From contig CANRID010000014.1 of the NCBI GenBank assembly GCA_947630665.1, positions 1 through 52,849 of the forward strand: DNA of 52,849 nucleotides. Direction: 5' to 3'. This DNA is from an uncultured Bacteroidales bacterium (GTDB lineage Bacteria > Bacteroidota > Bacteroidia > Bacteroidales > UBA932). The stretch's first letter is position 1. Every line of letters starts with the position of its first letter. A program made the translations under genes and the position numbers. The notes under the pieces are model-generated. The model made no database searches. It saw nothing but the letters and a program-made list of their open reading frames with translations, and had not been told where the DNA came from. This document shows positions 33,255 to 40,882 of this stretch, piece after piece.

Positions 33255-34349
33255 TTACTTGGGAGCGATCCGGTACAGGAAGGCGGCGATGCAGGCATAG
33301 AGAACGTTCGGAAGCCAGAGAGCCACTCCGGGAGGTAAGGTGCCGGTATGGACGAACATCTGGCTGAACCGCAGGAAAAGAATGTAAGAGAAGCTCAGGG
33401 CTATGCCGATGCCGATATTCATTCCGATGCCTCCCCGGCGTTTCTTAGAGGATAACGAAACGCCCATCAGAGTCAGGATAAAGGCGGAAAAAGGAATGGC
33501 GAACCGCGTGTGCTTCTCGATTTCGGCATACAATACCATCTGGTCGCCCCGCATTTTCTGGGTTTCGATCAGGCGGTTCAGCTGTGGATAGCTGAGAGTT
33601 TCCACCGTATTCTTTCTCCGGTAAAAATCATCGATGGTAATGCTCAGGGTCGTGTCCAAGGTTTTTCCGGTCTTGATTGTCTCGCTGTTGTTGGTGTAGC
33701 TCCTCAAATGATAATTGTGCAGCTTCCAGCCTTGCTTAAGGGAATCCCAGACAGCGGTCTCGGCGCTAAGTTTGGATTTGATCCGGTGTCCTTCGATGGT
33801 TTCCAAAGTGAACTTATAGGCCGTATTGTTATATGTGCTGAAAGACTCCACGTACATGAATGTTCCCGGCGTAATCTGGTAATGCATATTCCGGGCAGTG
33901 TTCTGGTACTGTTTTTTCGTATATTGATTTTCGAAATCCAGACGCCCCTTATTGGCCGGCGGAATGACGAACAGGTTCAGAAGCATGCTGAAAACCGCTA
34001 TGAAAAAGGCCGATAGGAAGTACGGGTACATCAGCCGCTTGAAGCTGATTCCCCCGGCCAGCATAGCGATGATCTCGCTGTTGGCCGCTAACTTGGATGT
34101 AAAAAAGATGACGGTGATAAATACGAACAGCGGACTGAACATATTTATGAAATAGGGAATGAAATTGGCGTAATATTTAAAGACAATCTCGTTCAGGGGA
34201 GCCTCCTTATCTACAAAATCGTCTATCTTCTCGCTGAGATCGAAAATTATTACGATTCCTATGATAAGCAGCAGGGCAAAGAAATAGGTCCCGATAAATT
34301 TCTTGATAATATACCTGTCTAATATGGTGATGTTAAAATTGTATTTCAT
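33255..34349 (-). CDS. LptF/LptG-family permease (YjgP/YjgQ), shorter paralog
   Basis: A 364-residue permease of the lipopolysaccharide exporter. It starts with ILDRYIIKKFIGTYFFALLL (helix 1), followed by a second and third helix, the periplasmic beta-jellyroll region (about 130-260), and three terminal helices (SAFILTLMGVSLSSKKRRGG, then two more). The LptB2FG complex extracts LPS from the inner membrane; here a second paralog is at 39409-40869. Which is LptF and which LptG is not clear. The length matches typical LptG. It follows tgt by 25 nt in the same operon, an adjacency I do not have an explanation for. Confidence 0.86.
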   Translation of the reverse strand: MKYNFNITILDRYIIKKFIGTYFFALLLIIGIVIIFDLSEKIDDFVDKEAPLNEIVFKYYANFIPYFINMFSPLFVFITVIFFTSKLAANSEIIAMLAGGISFKRLMYPYFLSAFFIAVFSMLLNLFVIPPANKGRLDFENQYTKKQYQNTARNMHYQITPGTFMYVESFSTYNNTAYKFTLETIEGHRIKSKLSAETAVWDSLKQGWKLHNYHLRSYTNNSETIKTGKTLDTTLSITIDDFYRRKNTVETLSYPQLNRLIETQKMRGDQMVLYAEIEKHTRFAIPFSAFILTLMGVSLSSKKRRGGIGMNIGIGIALSFSYILFLRFSQMFVHTGTLPPGVALWLPNVLYACIAAFLYRIAPK

Positions 34350-34374
34350 CCCTTTTCATTCCTGCAATTCTCAA

Positions 34375-35505
34375 TTAAATTTTTGTTTCCAGTCTTTTTA
34401 CCGCAGCCTCTTTCCAGGCGGCGAAGTCTCCCTCCTTGATATGCTGCCGCGCCTGTTTCACCAAGTCCATATAAAAAGCCAGATTATGTTCGCTGGCGAT
34501 TTGCGCCGCCAGCATTTCTCCCGCTATGAATAAATGCCTCAGATACGCTTTGGTATAGGTGCGGTCAACGAAAGATGTGCCGAGCGGATCCAGCAGGGAA
34601 TAATCGTCCTCCCATTTTTTGTTGCGGATGTTGATCATCCCTTCCCAGGTAAAAAGCATCCCGTTCCGTCCGTTGCGGGTAGGCATCACGCAGTCGAACA
34701 TATCCACTCCGCGGGCGATTCCCTCCAGAATATTGGCGGGGGTTCCTACACCCATCAGATACCGGGGCTTGTCTGCCGGCAACACCGGATTCAGCACTTC
34801 CAGCATCTCATACATTTTCTCGGTAGGCTCTCCCACGGAAAGCCCTCCGATGGCGTATCCGTCCCGGTTTAAAGAAACGGCGTGTTCTGCAGCCATTCTA
34901 CGAAGGTCGGGATATACGCATCCTTGTACGATCGGGAAGAAAAACTGTCTGTAACCGTACAGCGGTTCCGTCCGGTCGAAATGCCGGATGCATCTTTCCA
35001 ACCAGTTTCGGGTAAGCTGCAAGGAACGCAGCGCATAAGCGTGGTCGGCATCTCCGGGCGTACACTCGTCCAAGGCCATGATAATATCCGCGCCGATGAT
35101 TCTCTGGGTATCCACATTGTTTTCGGGAGTGAAAGTGTGCAGGGAACCGTCTATATGCGAGCGGAAAGTGCAGCCTTCTTCCGTGAGTTTCCTGTTCTGG
35201 GCTAAGGAAAATACCTGGAATCCTCCGCTGTCGGTAAGCAGGGGCCGGTCCCACGATATGAATTTATGCAATCCGCCCGCCCGCCGGATAATATCCGGAC
35301 CGGGGCGTAAATATAAATGATAGGTGTTCCCCAGAATGATCTGGGCACGGATATCTTCTTTCAGATCCCTGTGATATACGCCTTTGACAGAACCTATGGT
35401 CCCGACCGGCATAAAGACAGGGGTTTCGATGACTCCGTGATCCGTGTATATAAGCCCGCATCTTGCTGCGGTTTGCACATCTGCGGCTATTTTTTCAAAA
35501 ATCAT
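34375..35505 (-). CDS. tgt: tRNA-guanine transglycosylase lacking zinc-ligand cysteines
   Basis: A 376-residue enzyme that exchanges guanine-34 in GUN-anticodon tRNAs for preQ1 on the route to queuosine. The catalytic Asp lies in LLTDSGGFQVFS and the nucleophile in DMFDCVMPTRNGRNGMLF. The start is taken at MIFEKIAAD (35503-35505), matching homologues; a TACTTTTG box is 26 nt upstream. In canonical Tgt a C-x-C-x2-C cluster follows the DP motif; here the segment reads DPLGTSFVDRTYTKAYLRHL with no cysteine, while the distal His of EHNLAFY remains. Zinc may thus be absent or held differently; from memory related Bacteroidales forms look similar. It leads the operon with an LptF/G permease. Confidence 0.9.
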   Translation of the reverse strand: MIFEKIAADVQTAARCGLIYTDHGVIETPVFMPVGTIGSVKGVYHRDLKEDIRAQIILGNTYHLYLRPGPDIIRRAGGLHKFISWDRPLLTDSGGFQVFSLAQNRKLTEEGCTFRSHIDGSLHTFTPENNVDTQRIIGADIIMALDECTPGDADHAYALRSLQLTRNWLERCIRHFDRTEPLYGYRQFFFPIVQGCVYPDLRRMAAEHAVSLNRDGYAIGGLSVGEPTEKMYEMLEVLNPVLPADKPRYLMGVGTPANILEGIARGVDMFDCVMPTRNGRNGMLFTWEGMINIRNKKWEDDYSLLDPLGTSFVDRTYTKAYLRHLFIAGEMLAAQIASEHNLAFYMDLVKQARQHIKEGDFAAWKEAAVKRLETKI

Positions 35506-35531
35506 TTTATAAAATCTCTGCCTGCAACTGA

Positions 35532-35539
35532 CAAAAGTA
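35532..35539 (-). promoter_or_regulatory. -7 box for tgt operon
   Basis: TACTTTTG on the minus strand, 26 nt before the tgt ATG, divergent from the box at 35554-35561 with only 14 bp between them. Confidence 0.55.
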
Positions 35540-35553
35540 ATAAAAAATTGCTT

Positions 35554-35561
35554 TATATTTG
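35554..35561 (+). promoter_or_regulatory. -7 box before bifunctional nuclease gene (near-leaderless)
   Basis: TATATTTG with 7 nt to the ATG at 35569. The transcript would begin at or within 2-3 nt of the start codon. The two divergent boxes are so close that their polymerases should interfere. Confidence 0.55.
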
Positions 35562-35568
35562 TAATCAA

Positions 35569-36117
35569 ATGAAAAGGATTAGGTTAGACATAGGTACATT
35601 AACCGCATCGGCCAGGGAGGGAGGAAGTTTCATGTTTTTCCTCTATAGAAGTGGAATGGATAAGTGCCTGCCTGTCCCGCTGACCTCTTCGGACATGCAT
35701 GCGGTCCTGACGAATTTCAAAAGATCGCCTGAAGACAATATTTCCATACAGAATGTACTCGCCGTTACGTTACGCGAATACAGGATCGAACTGTTGGAAG
35801 TCGCCGTAGTGCGCAACAGCGAACAGGAGAATTTTAAGGCGGAGCTTTTGTTTTTCGACGGGGAAAAAGAATTTGTCGTAACGGTAAATTTCGCGGACGG
35901 AATCATATTGGCGAGAATTTTCACATGTCCCATATATATTTCTACGGAATTGATGGAAAAGTATGCCATCGATATCGATGCATATGCGGAGACGGCTCTG
36001 CGGACCGAAGAGCATTTGCAGCAATTGAAAGAATCTTTGCAGGAAGCTATCGGCAAAGAGGATTACGAGGCGGCGGCGCATATCAGCAAAGAGATAGAGC
36101 GATTGACGAAAAAATAA
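35569..36117 (+). CDS. BFN-domain (DUF151) nuclease with UVR motif
   Basis: A 182-residue bifunctional-nuclease-domain protein. The body (about 1-130) has the DUF151 features: FMFFLYRSGMDKCLPVPLTS, then DIDAY and ISTELMEKY. The C-terminus (about 148-182, LQEAIGKEDYEAAAHISKEI) is a UvrB/UvrC-type UVR helical hairpin. Plant BFN-domain relatives cut DNA and RNA; bacterial ones are uncharacterised, and a role in nucleotide-excision-linked processes is a guess from the UVR motif. It is preceded 7 nt upstream by a -7 box and is followed after 10 nt by a nucleoside transporter, probably cotranscribed. Confidence 0.83.
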   Translation: MKRIRLDIGTLTASAREGGSFMFFLYRSGMDKCLPVPLTSSDMHAVLTNFKRSPEDNISIQNVLAVTLREYRIELLEVAVVRNSEQENFKAELLFFDGEKEFVVTVNFADGIILARIFTCPIYISTELMEKYAIDIDAYAETALRTEEHLQQLKESLQEAIGKEDYEAAAHISKEIERLTKK

Positions 36118-36127
36118 CTTTTAAATA

Positions 36128-37636
36128 ATGAGAAACTGTTTATTACTGATTTTAATGCTGTGTATCGGGAGCGTGGCGGCTGCTCAGGTGCAGCAGGAAG
36201 AACAAGCCGGATCTTCGGTCGTTGAAATCGGAGCCGTGAATGATTCTTTGGCGAAGGATGCCGGGATTATCCCGACAGAGTCCGCCGGTGTCCGTTCCGG
36301 AGAAAACCCTTATAAAGTCCTTCTATCTCAGAAGACATTCGTTTTCAATTTTAAATCCATTTTGCGGGGAATCTTCGGAATGGCGGTGCTGATATTGATC
36401 GCCTGGGCATTCAGTCTGGACCGCAAGCGGGTGAATTGGGGCACTGTTTTCAAGGCCTTAGCGTTACAATTGGTTATCGCCTTGTCGGTATTGCTGTTTC
36501 CTGCCGTGCAGACTGTCTTTGAGGTATTGGGAAAATGTTTCGTGGCCGTATTGGACTGGACGAAGGCCGGTTCCGAGTTCTTGTTCGGCAGTCTGCTGGA
36601 CATGAATAAATTCGGATACGTATTCGTGCTTCAGATCCTGCCTACCATAATTTTCTTTTCGGCTCTTACCAGCCTTTTCTTCTATTTGGGCATTCTGCAA
36701 AAAGTAGTGTGGGCGATGGGTTGGGCGCTGACCAAATTGATGAAACTGTCGGGAGCCGAGTCCCTTTCCTGTGCGGGAAATATTTTCCTCGGCCAGACGG
36801 AAGCCCCTTTGATGGTAAAGGAATATATCCCCCGCATGACCAAGTCGGAACTGATGCTTATCATGACTTCCGGGATGGCGACTATGGCCGGAGGGGTGCT
36901 GGCGGCCTATATCGGAATGTTAGGGGCGGGAGACCGGGCGATGGAGATAGAGTTCGCCAAGCATTTGCTTTCGGCTTCGGTCATGGCTGCTCCGGGAGCG
37001 ATCGCCATGGCCAAGATTCTTAAGCCCCAGACGGAACCTATCGATAATTCCGTGGAAGTGTCATCGGAGAAAATAGGAAAGAACGTGCTGGATGCCATTT
37101 CCAACGGGACGACCGACGGGTTGAAGTTGGCCGCGAATGTAGGGGCGATGCTGTTGGTGTTTTACGCACTGATAGCGGGCTTCAATTTCATTTTCGGGAA
37201 AATAGGGGATATAACCCATCTTAGCCAGGTCATTGCGGATGCTACCGACGGCCGCTATACGGGACTCTCTTTGGAGTTCATCCTTTCCTATTTGTTTTAT
37301 CCGGTAATATGGGTAACCGGCATTACCGGTCATGATCTTGCCTTGGTAGGGCGTCTGCTGGGAGAGAAACTGATCCTGACAGAGTTTGTGGGATACCAGA
37401 GCCTGGCCGATATGATACAGGCAGGAGCGTTCGCTTCTCCCAAATCCGTTATCATGGCCACGTATGTATTGTGCGGTTTCGCGAATTTCGCTTCTATCGG
37501 AATCCTGATAGGCGGAGTGGGCGGTATGGCACCGGGGAAAAAGCCGATCTTGTCCGCTTTCGGACTGAGGGCTTTGTTGGGAGCCACCTTAGTGGCGCTG
37601 ATATCCGCCGCGATGGTGGGAATGTTCATCGCCTGA
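36128..37636 (+). CDS. Concentrative nucleoside transporter (NupC/CNT family)
   Basis: A 502-residue Na+- or H+-coupled nucleoside permease with the CNT core (about 75-500). It has LSCAGNIFLGQTEAPLMVKE, the conserved nucleoside-binding segment, the GMATMAGGVLAAYIGML helix, and SAFGLRALLGATLVALIS near the end. Ahead of the core lies a cleavable-looking signal peptide (about 1-20, ending VAAAQ) and 50 hydrophilic residues (QVQQEEQAGSSVVEIG...). A signal peptide before a polytopic transporter is uncommon and would place this segment in the periplasm. It follows the BFN gene by 10 nt. Substrates likely pyrimidine or purine nucleosides. Confidence 0.9.
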   Translation: MRNCLLLILMLCIGSVAAAQVQQEEQAGSSVVEIGAVNDSLAKDAGIIPTESAGVRSGENPYKVLLSQKTFVFNFKSILRGIFGMAVLILIAWAFSLDRKRVNWGTVFKALALQLVIALSVLLFPAVQTVFEVLGKCFVAVLDWTKAGSEFLFGSLLDMNKFGYVFVLQILPTIIFFSALTSLFFYLGILQKVVWAMGWALTKLMKLSGAESLSCAGNIFLGQTEAPLMVKEYIPRMTKSELMLIMTSGMATMAGGVLAAYIGMLGAGDRAMEIEFAKHLLSASVMAAPGAIAMAKILKPQTEPIDNSVEVSSEKIGKNVLDAISNGTTDGLKLAANVGAMLLVFYALIAGFNFIFGKIGDITHLSQVIADATDGRYTGLSLEFILSYLFYPVIWVTGITGHDLALVGRLLGEKLILTEFVGYQSLADMIQAGAFASPKSVIMATYVLCGFANFASIGILIGGVGGMAPGKKPILSAFGLRALLGATLVALISAAMVGMFIA

Positions 37637-37676
37637 TAAATGCTGATAATCCTGACCAATCCTGATACATCCGGAA

Positions 37677-38330
37677 TCAGTAATTCCTGAACAGCAATAC
37701 CGCCGAAGGGTGGTTGAACTCCAGCCGGAACGAATCTCCGGTCACTTCGTTGAGGGTGGCTTTCCACCATAAATCGAAAACCACGCGGTCGGTAGGATAT
37801 TTCAATCCGGTCGATTTTATATTCAGGGAAGGATCGAAAGCGAAAATCGAAACCTGTTCCCCTTTCTTTCCCGACAAGGTTACGCTGTCGAAGTAAGGGG
37901 TAAATACGCCGTGATCCGTAACTATCTCCACGGTACACGGATGTTTCCGGCAATATTCGTTGCGGGCGTAATCGATCAGCAGGGAAATGTTCCCTAAGGT
38001 ATGGTCTTCCCGCCCTCCGGTGGCGCCTAATATGGAAATGCGTTCCGGCTTAAGGGTGAGCGCGAAATGAAAGGATTTGGTTTGGTCGTTGTGTTCCTGG
38101 TCGGCATCCCGGCGGATGATGTCGGAAAATTCCCGTTGGTAACGGGCCTCCAACGTATCCATGTCTCCTACGATATAATCCGGCCTTTTCCCGTGGGAGA
38201 GCAGCTTTACCACCGATCCGTCGCAACAGATGACGGTATCGGCCGTTTCTAACAGGCCCAAAGGATAGGGGGCGGCAGGATAGTCTCCGTCTCCTAAAAT
38301 AACGATGTTTCTATGCGTGGACTGTTTCAT
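37677..38330 (-). CDS. thiN: Thiamine pyrophosphokinase
   Basis: A 217-residue enzyme that transfers pyrophosphate from ATP to thiamine, giving TPP. Seen: ICCDGSVVKLL, YIVGDMDTL, the DQEHNDQTKSFHFAL metal- and substrate-binding stretch, and ILGATGGREDHTLGNISLL. These are the family signatures in order. It is the last gene of the alaS-LptF/G-fmt run, 25 nt from fmt. The split transketolase in this window needs TPP, though it is not linked to this gene. Confidence 0.92.
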   Translation of the reverse strand: MKQSTHRNIVILGDGDYPAAPYPLGLLETADTVICCDGSVVKLLSHGKRPDYIVGDMDTLEARYQREFSDIIRRDADQEHNDQTKSFHFALTLKPERISILGATGGREDHTLGNISLLIDYARNEYCRKHPCTVEIVTDHGVFTPYFDSVTLSGKKGEQVSIFAFDPSLNIKSTGLKYPTDRVVFDLWWKATLNEVTGDSFRLEFNHPSAVLLFRNY

Positions 38331-38355
38331 GGTGCTTTTTTGTGTCGGATTTCAT

Positions 38356-39393
38356 TTAAATGAATGAACAGGAAGCTATGTCCCGGAAGCCCGCCAGAAA
38401 TTCTTTCACTTTCATCCTTTTTTTCCCGGCAAGCTGGATTTCTTCCAGACTCACGAGATTCCCGTCGCCGCACAACACGGATATGAAAGTCTTATGATCC
38501 GAAAATATCCGGCCCGGACGGTTTTCTTCCGGATTGTCCCCCGTGATTCCGGCAAAGGCGCCCCTTTCTTCCCTTGCGGATGGGTGAGGAGTTGCGTCCG
38601 GCTTCCTTATGGTCTGCGTCTGCGTGCGGAAGATTTTCATATCGAATTTCTTATCGCCGTCGGACAATACGCTTGCGGCTGCCGGATAAGGGGAAAGTCC
38701 CCGGACTAACCGGTCGATTTCCTCCGCACTTTTATCCCAGCGGATGCGGCATAATTCTTTGGTCAGTTTGGGCGCTTCCCGCAGGGGTTGCTCTCCGGAG
38801 AGCGGGCATTCCTGTTTGCGCGGAACCAACCTGCCGGTTTCCAATCCTTTAACCGTTTCGATAACCAGATCCGCTCCCAAAACCATCAATTTGTCGTGAA
38901 GGCTCCCCGCCGTTTCCTGCGGTTCTATCCCGCAGGAGGTCTGCAAAAGGATTTCCCCCGTATCTATTTCTTCATCTATCATGAAGGTAGTGACTCCGGT
39001 ACGGTTTTCCCCGTTTATGACAGCCCAGTTGATGGGCGCCGCCCCGCGGTATTGCGGCAGAAGGGAGCCGTGCAGATTGAACGTACCCATGGGAGGCATG
39101 CTCCATACCGCTTTGGGGAGCATTCTGAAAGCCACCACAATGAACAAGTCCGCATGGAAGGAGGACAACTCTTCCAAAAAAACGGGATCTTTTAAAGATA
39201 CCGGCTGCAATAAAGGCAGACGGGCGTCAAGGGCGTACTTTTTTACATCGCTCTGGCGGATTTTCAATCCCCTTCCCGACGGCTTGTCGGGAACCGTAAC
39301 TACGGCGGCTATCGGGTAGCCCGCTTGTATCAATTTATCCAAAGGGGCCACCGCAAATTCCGGCGTACCCATATATATGATTCTGGGTTTCAT
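38356..39393 (-). CDS. fmt: Methionyl-tRNA formyltransferase
   Basis: A 345-residue enzyme that formylates the initiator Met-tRNA using 10-formyl-THF. The catalytic segment NLHGSLLPQYRGAAPINWA is intact (Asn and His of the active site), and SPYPAA and KEFLAG of the C-terminal OB domain are present. The C-terminal domain carries a 25-30-residue hydrophilic insertion (about 38500-38630, TQTIRKPDATPHPSAREER and after). Normal Fmt is about 315 residues, so the insertion accounts for the extra length. Fhs, 36 kb away, makes its cofactor. The gene is in the run with alaS, LptF/G and thiN. Confidence 0.95.
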   Translation of the reverse strand: MKPRIIYMGTPEFAVAPLDKLIQAGYPIAAVVTVPDKPSGRGLKIRQSDVKKYALDARLPLLQPVSLKDPVFLEELSSFHADLFIVVAFRMLPKAVWSMPPMGTFNLHGSLLPQYRGAAPINWAVINGENRTGVTTFMIDEEIDTGEILLQTSCGIEPQETAGSLHDKLMVLGADLVIETVKGLETGRLVPRKQECPLSGEQPLREAPKLTKELCRIRWDKSAEEIDRLVRGLSPYPAAASVLSDGDKKFDMKIFRTQTQTIRKPDATPHPSAREERGAFAGITGDNPEENRPGRIFSDHKTFISVLCGDGNLVSLEEIQLAGKKRMKVKEFLAGFRDIASCSFI

Positions 39394-39408
39394 CTTTCTT
39401 GTTTAAAA

Positions 39409-40869
39409 TCAAACGGTTTTGCGCGTTTTTGTAAAAATCTTGAATGTTGTCAGTTTTCCGGATATTTTTTTGAAGAAAATCAAATAGGCATCCGCATTGA
39501 ACAGTGCCGAGTCTCTCGTGGATTTCCAGGTAAGAAAAGCTCCCATCGGCAACAATACGAAAGTGGAGATAAATGCTCCAATGAAAGGAGAAATGGCTCC
39601 GTCGTTGGCTAATTTTTTTCCGCTGATATCCACTACCCAGTAGATGACGAAGAAAAACATGGAAACGATTACCGGGGTACCCAAGCCTCCTTTGCGTATG
39701 ATCGCGCCTAAAGGAGCGCCTATGAAAAAGAAGATCAGGCACGCTAACGAGAGCGTGAATTTACGGTACGTTTCAATAATGGTCCTCCTTAACGGATAGG
39801 CGGACTGATACAATTCCCTTTCATAGTATTTCGTGCCGGATATCTGGTTGTTCAGATTGGCGATCGCAACCGAATAGGCCTTGGCTTCCTGCTCCGTGTC
39901 TTTCCATTTGAACAGGGAATCGGATTCGAAAAGAGGAAGCTCTTTCATGCGTTTGGCCGTATCCAACTGGGCCGTATGGGAAAGCCCGTTCGCGAATAGG
40001 GTCCGTCGCACCTGGGCATGCAATACTTTCCGGTAAGTGGTGTCCAAGGAATCCCGGTCGCTCCGGAGCCGGGCCAGGTTCTTTGCCATTACTTCATTGC
40101 CGTACCGGGAATCATCGGATTTTCTGAAAGCGTAATTCTCCAACGGAATGATGACTTCCTGCCGGTTGAAATTTATCTTTTGCAGCGTAAAAGAAGTATC
40201 CCGATAGCTTTTCTTATTGTCCTCTTCATAAGAAGTGCCGCTGAATAATGTAAAAATGATACTGCTTTTGTCGGGAGTCAATTTTACAGTCCCCGAATCC
40301 GCAATCGTGAGGCTGGTATTCCCCTTGTTGCTGCTATGGTCATATACCATCACTTCGTGCATGATGCCCGCGGCGTCCCGACTGGTAATGCGCAGGGTAT
40401 ATCCTTCTATGCCGTTATAAAAAATTCCGGTAGGTATCTTGATCTCTTCCTTGGTCTTTCCGATATCGTCGCGGAGTGTGTATATGTTGTTGTAAGCCAC
40501 CGGAATAAGGTTGTTGGCAGCGAAAAACGCCCCGATACTGATGCCCACCGACAGAAAAATAAGCGGCATAAGGATACGCGGCAGGGAGATTCCCGCCGCT
40601 TTCATGGCCAGCAATTCGTTGTTTTCTCCCAGATTGCCCAAGGTCATGATGGACGCAAGAAGAGTGGCCAGCGGAAGAGCCAACGGTATGAGGGTGGCGG
40701 ACCCCCAGCCGAGAAATTCCGCGATGACGCCAAGACCCAACCCTTTTCCTACCAATTCATCGATATAAAGCCACAGGAACTGCATCATCAGGACAAAGAT
40801 TACAATCAGGAATGTCATGATGAACGGTCCCAAAAAGGACTTTAATATGAAAACGTCGAGTTTTTTCAA
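39409..40869 (-). CDS. LptF/LptG-family permease, long paralog
   Basis: A 486-residue LPS-export permease. It begins KKLDVFILKSFLGPFIMTFL and the N-terminal helices contain LATLLASIMTLGNLGENNELLAMKA, a signature of LptF/G. A periplasmic region of about 270 residues follows, longer than in the 364-residue paralog at 33255. It is Arg/Asp/Lys-rich and ends with three helices (FFFIGAPLGAIIRKGGLGTP). Together the two genes would supply the heterodimer of the LPS exporter. It sits 13 nt after alaS and 15 nt before fmt, on the minus strand. Confidence 0.87.
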   Translation of the reverse strand: MKKLDVFILKSFLGPFIMTFLIVIFVLMMQFLWLYIDELVGKGLGLGVIAEFLGWGSATLIPLALPLATLLASIMTLGNLGENNELLAMKAAGISLPRILMPLIFLSVGISIGAFFAANNLIPVAYNNIYTLRDDIGKTKEEIKIPTGIFYNGIEGYTLRITSRDAAGIMHEVMVYDHSSNKGNTSLTIADSGTVKLTPDKSSIIFTLFSGTSYEEDNKKSYRDTSFTLQKINFNRQEVIIPLENYAFRKSDDSRYGNEVMAKNLARLRSDRDSLDTTYRKVLHAQVRRTLFANGLSHTAQLDTAKRMKELPLFESDSLFKWKDTEQEAKAYSVAIANLNNQISGTKYYERELYQSAYPLRRTIIETYRKFTLSLACLIFFFIGAPLGAIIRKGGLGTPVIVSMFFFVIYWVVDISGKKLANDGAISPFIGAFISTFVLLPMGAFLTWKSTRDSALFNADAYLIFFKKISGKLTTFKIFTKTRKTV

Positions 40870-40882
40870 TTTCTTCCGCGTT

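Noticed and set aside
35317..35568. Upstream 84-codon extension of the BFN gene
   Set aside because: It overlaps tgt on the opposite strand and passes through both divergent promoters; the ATG at 35569 fits the domain start.
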